Numbered from the stretch's first letter, positions 1 to 11,326 are shown. The stretch is 64,000 bases of DNA from Kribbella capetownensis (GCF_004331485.1 NZ_SJKD01000001.1:1240001-1304000); one strand, 5' to 3'. The notes: generated by a model not told the origin, from the sequence alone. A program made the numbers and translations.

Positions 1-1
1 G

Positions 2-1689
<1,688 letters not shown>

Positions 1690-1693
<4 letters not shown>

Positions 1694-2397
1694 CGGATCG
1701 ACCCACTGGCAGCGAGTTCGGCGACGGCGAGCCCGTCGTCCGGGACAAGCGCCGGATCGACCCGGACACCGGCGCGCTGCGGGAGCCTTCCGAGGCTCCC
1801 GCACCGGGCCCCCAGCCGGGCATGCCGGGCACCCCGGGCGCACAGCCGCCGCGGGATCCCTCGGACTTGATCGGCCCGTCTGCCCAGGAGGCTCTGTTGA
1901 CCGAAGCGTTGGCCGAGCGTACGGCGGACCTGCAGCGACTGCAGGCCGAGTACGTCAACTACAAGCGCCGGGTGGACCGGGACCGGGAGGCGAGCCGCGA
2001 GCTCGTCATCGGCACGGTGCTGACCGAGCTGCTCGGGATCCTGGACGACATCGGCCGGGCCCGCGAGGCCGGCGAACTCGAGGGCGCCTTCAAGGCGGTC
2101 TCGGAGTCGCTGGAGCGGGTCACCGAGAAGCTCGGCCTGGTGCGGTTCGGCGAGAAGGGTGACACCTTCGACCCGCGCATCCACGAGGCCCTGCTGCACA
2201 ACTACTCCGACGAGGTGGACGGCCCGACCGCGACGATGGTCATGCAGCCGGGGTACCGCCTCGGGGAGCGGGTCCTGCGGGCGGCCCGGGTGGCCGTCTC
2301 GGAACCGACCGAGCAACTACCTGGTGACGCCGCGCAGGACGGCGTACCGGTGGAGAGTGCAGATGACGACCAGGCCGCGGACAAGTCCGCGGAGTAG
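1690..2397 (+). CDS. grpE: Nucleotide exchange factor GrpE
   Basis: GrpE homodimers release ADP from DnaK. The 235-residue protein has a Pro/Gly-rich disordered N-terminus (about residues 1-50), then a long helix with the family core [20 protein letters not shown], and the C-terminal beta domain with [20 protein letters not shown] and [16 protein letters not shown]. It starts with GTG inside the dnaK stop region (GTGA overlap). An acidic tail follows the conserved domain. The dnaJ start lies 27 bases downstream. Length and order are normal for actinobacteria. Confidence 0.97.
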
Positions 2398-2424
2398 GCG
2401 ACACGACGGGAGGGGAGGCGTCGG

Positions 2425-3594
2425 ATGAGCACGAAGGACTGGCTCGAGAAGGACTTCTACAAGGTTCTCGGCGTCTCCAAGACCGCCGAGGCCGATGAGA
2501 TCAAGAAGGCCTACCGCAAGCTGGCGCGCAAGTACCACCCCGACTCCAACGCCGGGGACGCCAGCGCCGAGGCCAAGTTCAAGGAGGTCTCCGAGGCGTA
2601 CGACGTCGTCGGCGACCCGAAGAAGCGCAAGGAGTACGACGAGGCGCGCCGGCTGTTCGGCAGCGGCGGCTTCCGGATGCCGAGTGGCAGCGGACAGGGC
2701 GGCGGGTTCAACTTCGACGTCGGCGACCTGTTCAACCGCGGCGGCAGCGGTGGCAGCGGCGGTGGCCTCGGCGACATCCTGGGCGGCATGTTCGGCGGTG
2801 GCGGCCGGACCACGACCACCTCGTCGACGGCCCGGCCGCGGCGTGGTGCCGACATCGAGACCGAGGCGTCGATCGAGTTCGCCGAGGCCGTGAACGGTGT
2901 CACCGTGGCGTTGCGGATGACCAGCGACGAGCCGTGCAAGACCTGTCGCGGTACCGGCGCGAAGTACGGCACGGTGCCGAAGGTCTGCCTGAAGTGCGAG
3001 GGCACGGGCATGCAGACCTCGGTCCAGGGCGGCGTGTTCGCCATGACCGAGCCGTGCACCGAGTGCAAGGGCCGCGGCCTGGTCGTCGACCAGCCGTGCG
3101 AGACCTGCCATGGCTCCGGCCGGGGCCAGTCGAGCAAGACCATGCAGGTCCGCATCCCGGCGGGCGTGCAGGACGGTCAGCGGATCCGGCTGAAGGGCAA
3201 GGGCGCGGCCGGCGAGCGAGGTGGCCCCGCGGGTGACCTCTACGTCACCGTGCACGTGCACACCCACCGGATCTTCGGCCGCCAGGGCGAGCACCTGACG
3301 CTGAACGTCCCGGTGAGCTTCACCGAGGCGGCACTGGGTGCCGAGATCAAGGTGCCGACCCTGGACGGCATGCCCGTCACGGTCCGGATCCCTGCTGGTA
3401 CGGCGAACGGCAGCAAGCTGCGCGTCCGTGGCAAGGGCTCGGTCCGGCGGGACGGTACGAAGGGCGACCTGCTGCTCACCATCGAGGTGCAGGTGCCGCA
3501 CGAACTGACCGAGGAGCAGCGCACCAAGCTGCAGGAGTTCAACTCGGCCTCGGAACACCCTGACCTGCGGGCCGGGCTGTTCGGGAGTTCCTGA
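2425..3594 (+). CDS. dnaJ: Chaperone DnaJ (DnaJ1 type, with zinc finger)
   Basis: J-domain co-chaperone that delivers substrates to DnaK and stimulates its ATPase. The 389 residues begin with a J domain (WLEKDFYKVLGVS; HPD in KYHPDSN), followed by a long Gly/Ser/Phe-rich linker, four CxxCxGxG zinc-binding repeats (CKTCRGTG, CLKCEGTG, CTECKGRG, CETCHGSG) and C-terminal substrate-binding domains. GGGAGG lies about 10 bases before the ATG. Because it sits in the dnaK operon with hspR, it is the DnaJ1-type paralogue; the second DnaJ that actinobacteria usually have is elsewhere. The stop overlaps the hspR start by one base. Confidence 0.97.
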   Translation: MSTKDWLEKDFYKVLGVSKTAEADEIKKAYRKLARKYHPDSNAGDASAEAKFKEVSEAYDVVGDPKKRKEYDEARRLFGSGGFRMPSGSGQGGGFNFDVGDLFNRGGSGGSGGGLGDILGGMFGGGGRTTTTSSTARPRRGADIETEASIEFAEAVNGVTVALRMTSDEPCKTCRGTGAKYGTVPKVCLKCEGTGMQTSVQGGVFAMTEPCTECKGRGLVVDQPCETCHGSGRGQSSKTMQVRIPAGVQDGQRIRLKGKGAAGERGGPAGDLYVTVHVHTHRIFGRQGEHLTLNVPVSFTEAALGAEIKVPTLDGMPVTVRIPAGTANGSKLRVRGKGSVRRDGTKGDLLLTIEVQVPHELTEEQRTKLQEFNSASEHPDLRAGLFGSS

Positions 3595-4049
3595 TGGGCC
3601 TCCCGTTCAGCCAGGTGCCGACCTGGGACGACCGCACCCCGATCTACGTGATTTCGGTGGCGGCCCAGCTGGCCGGCATGCATCCGCAGACTCTGCGCCA
3701 GTACGACCGGCTCGGCTTGGTCACGCCGAGCCGGGCGTCCGGCCGCGGCCGGCGGTACTCGGCGTACGACGTGGCGAAGCTGCGCTACGTGCAGCACCTG
3801 TCCCAGGAAGAGGGCGTCAACCTGGCGGGAATCCGGCACATTCTCGCGCTGCAGTCCGAAGTGGAGGACCTGCGCAAGCGGGTCAACCAGCTCCTGGCAG
3901 AAGTCCAGCGGGGTGTGGGTGTGTCCCGGCAGAGCAGTAGCAGCCGGGTCTTCTCGGCCGGCCCGGCCGGCGACGTGATCGCCATGGGCCGGCAGCAGAC
4001 CACGACCCGCTGGATCCGGACCCAGCCGCTCGAGCTGGGACCGCGCTGA
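3594..4049 (+). CDS. hspR: Heat-shock repressor HspR (MerR family)
   Basis: MerR-type repressor that, with DnaK as co-repressor, binds HAIR inverted repeats and silences the dnaK operon and clpB. The 151-residue protein has the winged helix IYVISVAAQLAGMHPQTLRQYDRLGLVTPSRASGRGRRYS at about residues 16-56, then a coiled-coil dimerisation segment (LQSEVEDLRKRVNQLLAEVQ) and a Ser/Arg-rich tail. Its ATG shares the A of the dnaJ TGA. As the last gene of the operon it closes a feedback loop; a matching HAIR site lies upstream of clpB at 8655-8675. Confidence 0.96.
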   Translation: MGLPFSQVPTWDDRTPIYVISVAAQLAGMHPQTLRQYDRLGLVTPSRASGRGRRYSAYDVAKLRYVQHLSQEEGVNLAGIRHILALQSEVEDLRKRVNQLLAEVQRGVGVSRQSSSSRVFSAGPAGDVIAMGRQQTTTRWIRTQPLELGPR

Positions 4050-4071
4050 CCGGCGCCGCCATACCGGCCAC

Positions 4072-4288
4072 GGGTCAGCGCTGACCCCCTCCGACCACCG
4101 GAGGTGTTCCGATTCCCCCGTCGGAGCCTCCGGTCCGTGGAGGCCGTCGTCCCCCTCGACGCCTCCACCCGCCGAAGGTGTGCTCTCCCCCCAGCACCCT
4201 TCGGCCCCCGCAGGGTGGTCCGTTCCAGGACCGCCCTGCGGTTCGATCACACAGCGAGCAGCCCCCGGCCGGTCCGGGGGCTGCTCGC
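4072..4288 (+). ncRNA. Candidate structured RNA: consecutive stem-loops with C-rich loops
   Basis: The 300-base gap after hspR has no plausible gene but folds almost end to end. In order: a 16-base perfect palindrome (4072-4087); hairpin B, ACCGGAGG/CCTCCGGT (4097-4134) with inner stem TCCGA/TCGGA; hairpin C, GTGGAGG/CCTCCAC (4137-4168) with inner CGTCG/CGACG; hairpin D, CCGAAGG/CCTTCGG (4172-4204) with inner GTGCT/AGCAC; hairpin E (4209-4240); and terminator-like hairpin F (4254-4288). B, C and D share one plan: an outer stem of 7-8 pairs, a bulge, a 5-pair inner stem, and a loop holding 5, 5 and 6 consecutive C. C-rich loops recall the actinobacterial 6C RNA family. It could instead be only the 3' UTR of the dnaK operon. 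Confidence 0.4.
4254..4288 (+). terminator. Strong hairpin closing the dnaK-operon 3' region
   Basis: Perfect 15-base arms (4254-4268 and 4274-4288) around a 5-base loop (CCGGT). There is no long T run, as is common for actinobacterial terminators. It is the last of the series of stem-loops and lies between hspR and a leaderless acetyltransferase gene. Confidence 0.7.
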
Positions 4289-4349
4289 GTTCATCTGCCG
4301 GTCACCCGCGACCCTCGTCTGTCTTGGTGCGGCGGCATACCCTGGCGGG

Positions 4350-4886
4350 GTGACGCTGAGCCTGCAAACGGACCGGCTGCTGATCCGGGACTGGGAAGAA
4401 GACGACGCCGACGCCGCGCTCGAGATCTACGGCTCTCCCGACGTGGCGCCCTGGCTGTCACCGGCCATCGACAAGGTGACCGACGTGGCCACCATGCGCC
4501 TGATCCTGCAGGCCTGGATCGAGGCCCAGCCGAACTTCGTCCCGCCGGCCGGCCGGTGGGCGATCACCAGACGCGACGACGGCGAGGTCGTCGGTGGCCT
4601 GCTGATCCGGCTGCTGCCGCCGTACGAGGAGGATCTCGAGATCGGCTGGCAGTTGCGGCCGAGTGCCTGGGGCAACGGGTACGCGACCGAGGCCAGCCGC
4701 GCGCTGATGCGGTGGGCGTTCAAGGACGGTTCGACCGACGAACTGTTCGCCGTCGCCCGCCCGCACAACAAACGCGCCATCGCGACCGCCGCCCGGCTCG
4801 GGATGGTCTGGGTCGGCGAGACCGACAAGTACTACGACCTGACGCTCCAGGTGTACCGCATCCGCGCAGCAGAGTTCAGCGGCTGA
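4350..4886 (+). CDS. GNAT family N-acetyltransferase (RimJ/RimL type)
   Basis: Predicted acetyl-CoA-dependent N-acetyltransferase of 178 residues. It opens with the RimJ/RimL signature LQTDRLLIRDWEEDDADAALEIYGSPDVAPWL; EIGWQLRPSAWGNGYATEAS is the acetyl-CoA-binding motif A, and NKRAIATAARLGMV the C-terminal motif. The start was set at GTG 4350 because homology begins there and a -10-like TACCCT (4338-4343) lies 6 bases upstream, the pattern of a leaderless transcript. The open frame continues further upstream but runs through the hairpin region. The substrate cannot be predicted. Confidence 0.88.
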   Translation: MTLSLQTDRLLIRDWEEDDADAALEIYGSPDVAPWLSPAIDKVTDVATMRLILQAWIEAQPNFVPPAGRWAITRRDDGEVVGGLLIRLLPPYEEDLEIGWQLRPSAWGNGYATEASRALMRWAFKDGSTDELFAVARPHNKRAIATAARLGMVWVGETDKYYDLTLQVYRIRAAEFSG

Positions 4887-4888
4887 AT

Positions 4889-4910
4889 GGGGGTGGCCGC
4901 GGCCACCCCC
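4889..4910. terminator. Bidirectional terminator (22-base palindrome)
   Basis: GGGGGTGGCC directly followed by its own reverse complement makes a perfect 22-base palindrome in the 31-base gap between the convergent acetyltransferase and subtilase genes. It probably ends transcription from both sides. Confidence 0.75.
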
Positions 4911-4917
4911 CTTCGCA

Positions 4918-7900
4918 CTACTTCAGGCCGTAGGCCTTGGTGATCTCCTGGACCAGCTTGTTGCCCTTGGCATCAACAGCGGTGATGCGGAACGACGGAG
5001 ACTGCTTGGCCGTGACAGTCGTCGTGTACTGCGCTGAACCGGTCTGCCGCAACGGTAGTCGGGTCCACTGCTGACCGTCGTACGACAGCTCCAGTTGGAC
5101 GGTCTTGAACGTCGCCGCCTGAGAACCGGCCTGGTGTCTCAGGCCCAGCCGGACCTCGGTGGGCTTGCCGGACGGCACTCTGCTGAGCGGATCCGCGGCC
5201 GGTACGTCGAGATCGGCCAGCACGAGCGGCATGACCTCGTCCTCGCCGCCCTGGGTCCGGAACGTCCACTCCGACTGCACCCGGGTCGAGTACTGCCAGA
5301 ACTCGTGCTCCCGCGCGGTGTCCAGCGTGATCTTGTAGTCGGCACTGTCCGCCGGCACATCGGCCCAGAGTCCCGAGGCCGGCTCCGACGCGACCACGAC
5401 ACCATTGCGCTCCAGCGTCAGCTGCGAGTTCCCGTAGTCCATCTCGCCGATCTCGTCCGGCCCGTGGCGGTACGGGCTGATCGCGACCGACAGTCCGCCG
5501 TCCAGACGTCGTACTCCGGCTAGCGGAGTCGCGGCCACCGGGAGGCCGGAGTTCTGCACTGGTGCCACCCAGCGGGCCGAGGTGTGCTGACCGGCGCGGT
5601 AGACGCGCTCGGTGCTCGACACACCCATCAGTTGCTCTCCGCCGTTGTTGAGCGCCAGTGTGCTCGACCAGCGGATCTGGTCGCTCCCGAGGAGGTACGA
5701 CGTACGCCGTGCCGGAGTACTGAACGTCGGTGCGAGCCACCCACCGAAGACGAAGCCGGCAGGCGTGGTGGCGTACCGCGTCTCCGAGGTGGGCATGCCC
5801 TCGGCGTGCGACCCGAACACCTCGTCCACCCGGGCGAACTGCTTGGGTTGTGCGGTAACGGTCGGGTTGGCAGGCACCTGGTTCCGCCAGGGGATCGCCA
5901 GATCGTAGACGTACGGCGTCGCGGCCTGTCCGGTGATGCGGACCGTGCCCTGGTGCTCGAGCAGGCGACGGACCGTCTCCCGAGAGGTGCGCATCGCAGG
6001 GATGGTGGCCGCCTCGCCCTCACCGGTCGCCCAGAAGGCGTTGACTCCGTTGTCGCCCGCCACATCGGGGTTGTAGAGCAGCGCGGCCGCAGCGCCCGCG
6101 TCCTGGGCGGCCTTGACCAGCTTGCCGTTCCAGTCCTCGTCCTTGAACTTGATGACCGCAAGCTTTCCGCGCACGTCCTGAAGGTCCTCGCTGACCTCGA
6201 GGTCCTTCACCCCGGTGAACCGCGGACCGAAGTAGTAGTCGAGTACGTCGTACTGGTCCTTGCCGGCAGTGATCCGGTACGGCGGAACCTCCAGCCGTGA
6301 CGCGGTGGCGAACTCACTGGTCCCAGTGGCCGGCTTGCCCACCGGAGTGGCGGTGAAGACCCGCGGTGCGCCGGTCGTGCTGATGGAGTTGCCGCCGGTC
6401 GGAGTCCCGTCCGTGTTGAACCGGGTGTAGACCGCACCGCGCTCGCGAGCCGTCAGACCGGACTGGCCCTTGACCTTCAGGTCCACCGGTTTGCCGCGGC
6501 GCGCATCGAGGGTGACCGTCGCGTCCTTTGTGAGGCTCGCCTCTGGGCCGACAGCCAGGTCGAAGTGCTCCAGTTCGGTGTCGGTCGCTTCGCTGAAGAA
6601 CACCACACTCGCCTCGTACCTGCCCGGTGCGAGCCGAGCTGTGGCAGTGCCGTTCTGCATGATCACGCCGCCCGGAATGCTGACCGGATCGCCGTCGAGT
6701 CTGCTGATGGCGACCTGACCGGCACCGGGTGCACCGGTGCGGGTGATGCCCTTGATGGTCAGGTTGTAGAGCTCGGGCTCCGCGTACCAGCCGTACGTCG
6801 TGACAATGGGGTCCGCGCCTTCTGCGGTGGCGCTGATCCGGCCGGAGAAGGTGCCCGGTCCAGCGGCAGCGCGGTTGGCGGTGACCCTCAGTGTGGCTTC
6901 ACCGTTGGCCGGGACAGTGAGGTGGTCGGCGCTGAGCTTGATTGTGGCCGGACCGGCGGTCAGTTGCAGGGAGACCGCCGTACTCGCGGGGTTGCGGTAG
7001 GTCAGGACTCGGCTGACCTCGTCGTCCGCCGGGTAGGGCCAGCTGAGGAGGCCGAGCTCCAGCTCACCGGAGTCCACGGTCACGCTGGTGTCGGTCGCCT
7101 GGTCGGCGTCCACTCGGCCGGCGCCTTGTTCGTCAACGGTGTTGTTGGGCTGCGGGTCCGCAGTGGAGATCAGACGTTCGCGGAGCTGGCTGAACGACCA
7201 GTCCGGGTGTGCCTGCGCGAGCAGAGCCGCCGTACCGGCCACATGTGGCGTGGCCATCGACGTACCACTCAGCTTGGTGTAGTTGTCGTCGACCGGTTCG
7301 CCGAGGCTGGTGCCGGCAGCACGGGCCGCGACGATGTCGGTGCCTGGCGCCGAGATCTCCGGCTTCAGCGCACCGTCGCCGTACCTGGGGCCGCGGCAGG
7401 ACCTGTCGCTGACCGAACCGTCGCGCAGCAGGTTCCCGACCGCCAGCGCGTCGTCGGCCGCCGCGGGGGAGGTGACGGTGGCGGGTTCGGGTGCGAAACA
7501 GTTGCCTGCAGCAACGACGAAGAGAGTGCCGGTGTCGCGGCTGAGTCGGTTGACCGCCTGGGACAGATCGTCCGTGCCGTCACTCGGCTCCTGGCCGCCC
7601 AGGCTGAGGTTGATCACATCCGCGCCCTGTGCGGTGGCCCATTCCATCCCGGCGATGATCCCGGAGAACTCACCGCTGCCGTAGTCGTCGAGAACCTTGC
7701 CGTTCAGCAGCGTGGCCTCTGGGGCGACGCCCTTGTACTTGCCACCCGACGCTGCGCCGTTGCCGGCCGCAATGCTCGCGACGTGTGTGCCGTGGCCGTA
7801 GTGGTCGCCGGCATCCTCGGTGGGCGTGAAGTTCTGCGAGGCCGCGATGCGGCCGGCAACATCCGGGTGGGTGGCGTCGATGCCGGTGTCCAGGATGGCG

Positions 7901-8547
7901 ATCTTCGAGCCCTTGCCGGTCAGGCCGCGCTCCCACGCCGCCGGCGCGCCGATCTGCGGCACGCTCTGGTCCAGGCTCACCTTGACCTTGCGGTCCAGCG
8001 TCACGCGCTCGACCTGCGGGTCCTTCAAGAACGCGGTGGCCTCGGACTTGGTGATCGCCGCAGCCCGTGCACCGATGCTGTCGAGCGTCCGGCTGCTGGC
8101 CGCGCCCGGGATCGTCGCGTGCTGGGCGCGCGCCGTCGCGGCGGCATCGGAGCCAGCGTAGTGGACGATCACCGGCATCGTGGACGAGTGGGCATCGTCA
8201 CGCTGCTCCGCGATCAAGGTGGTGACGTCGAACAGGGTCCGGTCGAGCTTGCCGCTGGTCACATCCGCAGCCGCTGCCGTCGGTACGACGTAGGTGTGGC
8301 CGCCGGACAGGGTGGTGATCGCGGAGTCGGAGCTGCTGTGGCGGTCCGGCTCGAACACGATCGCCGGCGGCCGTCCGGCGTACTGGGTGACCTGGATGCG
8401 ATCGCCTGTGATCAGGGTGATGCGGCTGGTGGTCGCCGTGGTCGCCGTCGTCTCGGGGACGGGCTTGGCGCCGGCAGGGAGGGCGACGGTGCCGCCGAAG
8501 GTGACGGCTACGCAGAGGAGTGGGATGGTCCAGCGATGTCTTCGCAA
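4918..8547 (-). CDS. Large secreted S8 family serine peptidase (subtilase)
   Basis: A 1,209-residue extracellular subtilisin-like protease. It has a Sec signal peptide (RRHRW, a hydrophobic core, then ALPAGA), a pro-region to about residue 190, and an S8 catalytic domain with D220 (AILDTGID), H252 (HGTHVAS) and S430 (GTSMATPH). Beta-rich domains follow, including a PA-like insert near residues 750-830 (GKLAVIKFKDEDW...AAALLYNP). Start choice: TTG at 8547 preceded by GGAGG with 7-base spacing. It is divergent from clpB across 186 bases that hold the HspR operator. It is convergent with the acetyltransferase. The multi-domain layout resembles streptomycete extracellular subtilases. The substrate is unknown. 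Confidence 0.93.
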   Translation of the reverse strand: MRRHRWTIPLLCVAVTFGGTVALPAGAKPVPETTATTATTSRITLITGDRIQVTQYAGRPPAIVFEPDRHSSSDSAITTLSGGHTYVVPTAAAADVTSGKLDRTLFDVTTLIAEQRDDAHSSTMPVIVHYAGSDAAATARAQHATIPGAASSRTLDSIGARAAAITKSEATAFLKDPQVERVTLDRKVKVSLDQSVPQIGAPAAWERGLTGKGSKIAILDTGIDATHPDVAGRIAASQNFTPTEDAGDHYGHGTHVASIAAGNGAASGGKYKGVAPEATLLNGKVLDDYGSGEFSGIIAGMEWATAQGADVINLSLGGQEPSDGTDDLSQAVNRLSRDTGTLFVVAAGNCFAPEPATVTSPAAADDALAVGNLLRDGSVSDRSCRGPRYGDGALKPEISAPGTDIVAARAAGTSLGEPVDDNYTKLSGTSMATPHVAGTAALLAQAHPDWSFSQLRERLISTADPQPNNTVDEQGAGRVDADQATDTSVTVDSGELELGLLSWPYPADDEVSRVLTYRNPASTAVSLQLTAGPATIKLSADHLTVPANGEATLRVTANRAAAGPGTFSGRISATAEGADPIVTTYGWYAEPELYNLTIKGITRTGAPGAGQVAISRLDGDPVSIPGGVIMQNGTATARLAPGRYEASVVFFSEATDTELEHFDLAVGPEASLTKDATVTLDARRGKPVDLKVKGQSGLTARERGAVYTRFNTDGTPTGGNSISTTGAPRVFTATPVGKPATGTSEFATASRLEVPPYRITAGKDQYDVLDYYFGPRFTGVKDLEVSEDLQDVRGKLAVIKFKDEDWNGKLVKAAQDAGAAAALLYNPDVAGDNGVNAFWATGEGEAATIPAMRTSRETVRRLLEHQGTVRITGQAATPYVYDLAIPWRNQVPANPTVTAQPKQFARVDEVFGSHAEGMPTSETRYATTPAGFVFGGWLAPTFSTPARRTSYLLGSDQIRWSSTLALNNGGEQLMGVSSTERVYRAGQHTSARWVAPVQNSGLPVAATPLAGVRRLDGGLSVAISPYRHGPDEIGEMDYGNSQLTLERNGVVVASEPASGLWADVPADSADYKITLDTAREHEFWQYSTRVQSEWTFRTQGGEDEVMPLVLADLDVPAADPLSRVPSGKPTEVRLGLRHQAGSQAATFKTVQLELSYDGQQWTRLPLRQTGSAQYTTTVTAKQSPSFRITAVDAKGNKLVQEITKAYGLK

Positions 8548-8654
8548 GGGAGAGCCTCCGGGGCGGAACGGGCAAAGGATTTCCAGGACGGAGGACGCCG
8601 TACCGCGGCCGAAGGTTCTGCCCCGACCCTGAGATTTCCCCGGGATTTCTCAGA

Positions 8655-8687
8655 GTTGAGTGGAATGGACTCAAGTTTGGATAGGTT
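8655..8687 (+). promoter_or_regulatory. HAIR operator (HspR) with nested SigR/SigH-type promoter
   Basis: GTTGAGT (8655-8661), 7 bases, ACTCAAG (8669-8675) matches the HAIR consensus CTTGAGT-N7-ACTCAAG at 13 of 14 positions. Inside it, GGAAT (8662-8666), 18 bases, GTT (8685-8687) is an exact match to the SigR/SigH consensus GGAAT-N18-GTT. The -35 element therefore lies in the spacer of the operator, 46 bases before the clpB ATG. HspR and the sigma factor could hardly bind together. The site also faces the divergent subtilase gene. Confidence 0.8.
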
Positions 8688-8732
8688 GTACCCAGTGTTT
8701 GCTGTTGCTTGAGCTGAAAGGCTGGAACCCAT

Positions 8733-11315
8733 ATGGACGTTCAGCGGTTGACCACGCTGGCCCGGGAAACCCTGTCGGTCGCGATCCGCCAGACCTCCTC
8801 GGCGGGCAATCCGACCGTCGAACCGATTCATCTGCTGTCCGCACTGCTCGCGCAGCCCGAGGGGACGACCGTCGGCCTGCTCGAGGCCGCGGGCGGTGAC
8901 CTCGACGCGGTACGCCGCCGGACCGCCGAGCAGCTGAGCCGCCTGCCGAAGGCGAGCGGTGGCAGCGTGCAGGCGCCGAGCCTGTCGCCGAAGACCGGCG
9001 ATGTGCTGAGCCAGGCGGAGCAGCGGGCTCTCGGGCTCGGGGACGAGTACGTCTCCACCGAGCACCTGCTGATCGCGCTGGCCACCGTCGAGGGCAACGC
9101 CAAGACCGCGCTCGGGGTCACCGCCGACGCGCTGCTGCAGGCGTTCGACCAGATGCGCGGCAACCGCCGGATCACCTCCCCGGAGGCCGAGGGCACCACC
9201 AAGACGCTGGAGAAGTACGGCGTCGACCTGACCGAGCGGGCCAAGGACGGCAAGCTCGACCCGGTGATCGGGCGTGACTCCGAGATCCGCCGGGTCGTCC
9301 AGGTGCTGTCCCGGCGTACCAAGAACAACCCGGTCCTGATCGGTGAGCCTGGCGTCGGCAAGACCGCCGTTGTCGAGGGACTGGCCCAGCGGATCGTGGC
9401 CGGCGACGTGCCCGAGTCGCTGCGCGGCCGGAGGCTGATCAGCCTCGACCTGGGCGCGATGGTCGCGGGTGCGAAGTACCGCGGTGAGTTCGAGGAGCGG
9501 CTGAAGGCCGTGCTGACCGAGATCAAGGACTCCGACGGCCAGATCATCACCTTCATCGACGAGTTGCACACCGTCGTCGGCGCCGGTGCGACCGGCGACA
9601 GCTCCATGGACGCCGGCAACATGCTGAAGCCGATGCTGGCCCGTGGTGAGCTCCGGATGATCGGTGCCACCACCCTGGACGAGTACCGGACCCGGATCGA
9701 GAAGGACCCGGCGCTGGAGCGACGCTTCCAGCAGGTGTTCGTCGGTGAGCCGTCGGTCGAGGACTCGATCGCGATTCTGCGCGGTCTGAAGGAGCGGTAC
9801 GAGGCGCACCACAAGGTCGCCATCTCCGACTCCGCCCTGGTCGCCGCGGCCACGCTGTCGCACCGCTACATCACCGGCCGCCAGCTGCCGGACAAGGCGA
9901 TCGACCTGGTCGACGAGTCCGCGTCCCGGCTGCGGATGGAGATCGACTCGTCCCCGGTCGAGATCGACTCGCTCCGGCGTACCGTCGACCGGCTGAAGAT
10001 GGAGGAGCTCGCGCTGTCTCGCGAGGAGGACCCGTCGAGCCAGGAGCGGCTCGGCCGGCTGCGCGCCGACCTCGCCGACCGCGAGGAGGAACTGCGCGCG
10101 CTCGAGGCCCGCTGGGAGAAGGAGAAGTCCGGCCTGAACCGCATCGGTGAGGTCAAGGAGCGCATCGACGAGCTCCGCGGCCAGGCCGAGCGGGCGCAGC
10201 GCGACGGCGACTTCGAGACCGCCTCCCGGATCCTGTACGGCGAGATCCCCGAGCTGACCAAGGAGCTGGAGAGCGCTTCCGAGGAGCCCGAGGTCACCGA
10301 GGGGCCGGACGCGATGGTCAACGAGGAGGTCGGTCCGACCGAGATCGCCGAGGTGATCGCGATGTGGACCGGCATCCCGACCGGACGGCTGCTCGAGGGC
10401 GAGACCGGCAAGCTGCTCCGGATGGAGGACGAGCTGGGGCGCCGGCTGATCGGCCAGCGCGAGGCGGTCAAGGCCGTGAGTGACGCCGTACGACGTGCTC
10501 GTGCCGGCATCTCCGACCCCGACCGGCCGACCGGTTCGTTCCTGTTCCTCGGTCCGACCGGTGTGGGTAAGACCGAGCTGGCCAAGGCGCTCGCGGACTT
10601 CCTGTTCGACGACGAGCGCGCGATGGTCCGGATCGACATGTCGGAGTACGGCGAGAAGCACAGCGTCGCGCGGCTGGTCGGTGCCCCGCCCGGGTACGTC
10701 GGGTACGAGGAGGGTGGCCAGCTCACCGAGGCTGTCCGCCGCCGTCCGTACTCGGTGATCCTGCTCGACGAGGTGGAGAAGGCGCATCCCGAGGTCTTCG
10801 ACATCCTGCTGCAGGTGCTGGACGACGGTCGCCTGACCGACGGCCAGGGCCGTACGGTCGACTTCCGCAACGTGATCCTGATCCTGACCAGCAACCTGGG
10901 GTCGGCCTACCTGGCTGATCTCGGACTGGACGAGAAGGCCAAGCGCGATCAGGTGATGGCGGTCGTGCGGCAGTCGTTCAAGCCGGAGTTCATCAACCGG
11001 CTGGACGAGATCGTGCTGTTCGACGCGCTCGGCAGCGAGGAGCTGACCCAGATCGTCGCCCTGCAGATCAAGGCGTTGCAGCGCCGTCTGGCCGATCGCC
11101 GGATCACCCTGAACGTCGACGAGGGCGCGATGGAGTGGCTGGCGATGACGGGCTACGACCCGGTGTACGGCGCTCGTCCGCTCCGCCGACTGGTGCAGTC
11201 TGCCATCGGTGACGAGTTGGCCCGGAGTCTGCTCAACGGCAGCGTCCGGGATGGTGACACCGTCAACGTCACCCTGAACGAGGCGAAGGACGCGCTGGAC
11301 GTCAGTCCCGCCTAA
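8733..11315 (+). CDS. clpB: ATP-dependent disaggregase ClpB (Hsp100)
   Basis: An 860-residue AAA+ unfoldase that pulls polypeptides out of aggregates together with DnaK/DnaJ/GrpE. Domains in order: N-terminal Clp repeat (about 1-145), NBD1 with Walker A GEPGVGKT (204-211) and [12 protein letters not shown], a coiled-coil M domain near 390-520 ([19 protein letters not shown]), and NBD2 with Walker A GPTGVGKT (607-614) and Walker [12 protein letters not shown]. It has no ClpP-binding IGF loop, so it is not ClpA/C. An AAAGG lies 11 bases before the ATG. It is controlled by the HAIR/SigR-type site upstream and thus by the HspR encoded 5 kb away. Confidence 0.97.
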   Translation: MDVQRLTTLARETLSVAIRQTSSAGNPTVEPIHLLSALLAQPEGTTVGLLEAAGGDLDAVRRRTAEQLSRLPKASGGSVQAPSLSPKTGDVLSQAEQRALGLGDEYVSTEHLLIALATVEGNAKTALGVTADALLQAFDQMRGNRRITSPEAEGTTKTLEKYGVDLTERAKDGKLDPVIGRDSEIRRVVQVLSRRTKNNPVLIGEPGVGKTAVVEGLAQRIVAGDVPESLRGRRLISLDLGAMVAGAKYRGEFEERLKAVLTEIKDSDGQIITFIDELHTVVGAGATGDSSMDAGNMLKPMLARGELRMIGATTLDEYRTRIEKDPALERRFQQVFVGEPSVEDSIAILRGLKERYEAHHKVAISDSALVAAATLSHRYITGRQLPDKAIDLVDESASRLRMEIDSSPVEIDSLRRTVDRLKMEELALSREEDPSSQERLGRLRADLADREEELRALEARWEKEKSGLNRIGEVKERIDELRGQAERAQRDGDFETASRILYGEIPELTKELESASEEPEVTEGPDAMVNEEVGPTEIAEVIAMWTGIPTGRLLEGETGKLLRMEDELGRRLIGQREAVKAVSDAVRRARAGISDPDRPTGSFLFLGPTGVGKTELAKALADFLFDDERAMVRIDMSEYGEKHSVARLVGAPPGYVGYEEGGQLTEAVRRRPYSVILLDEVEKAHPEVFDILLQVLDDGRLTDGQGRTVDFRNVILILTSNLGSAYLADLGLDEKAKRDQVMAVVRQSFKPEFINRLDEIVLFDALGSEELTQIVALQIKALQRRLADRRITLNVDEGAMEWLAMTGYDPVYGARPLRRLVQSAIGDELARSLLNGSVRDGDTVNVTLNEAKDALDVSPA

Positions 11316-11326
11316 CTCGTTGGAAT

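Noticed and set aside
6565..8712. A 715-codon open frame on the plus strand antisense to the subtilase
   Set aside because: It is very rich in Arg, Gly, Ala and Val with no recognisable domain, as expected for the antisense frame of a high-GC gene. The minus strand encodes a complete S8 protease with all catalytic residues.
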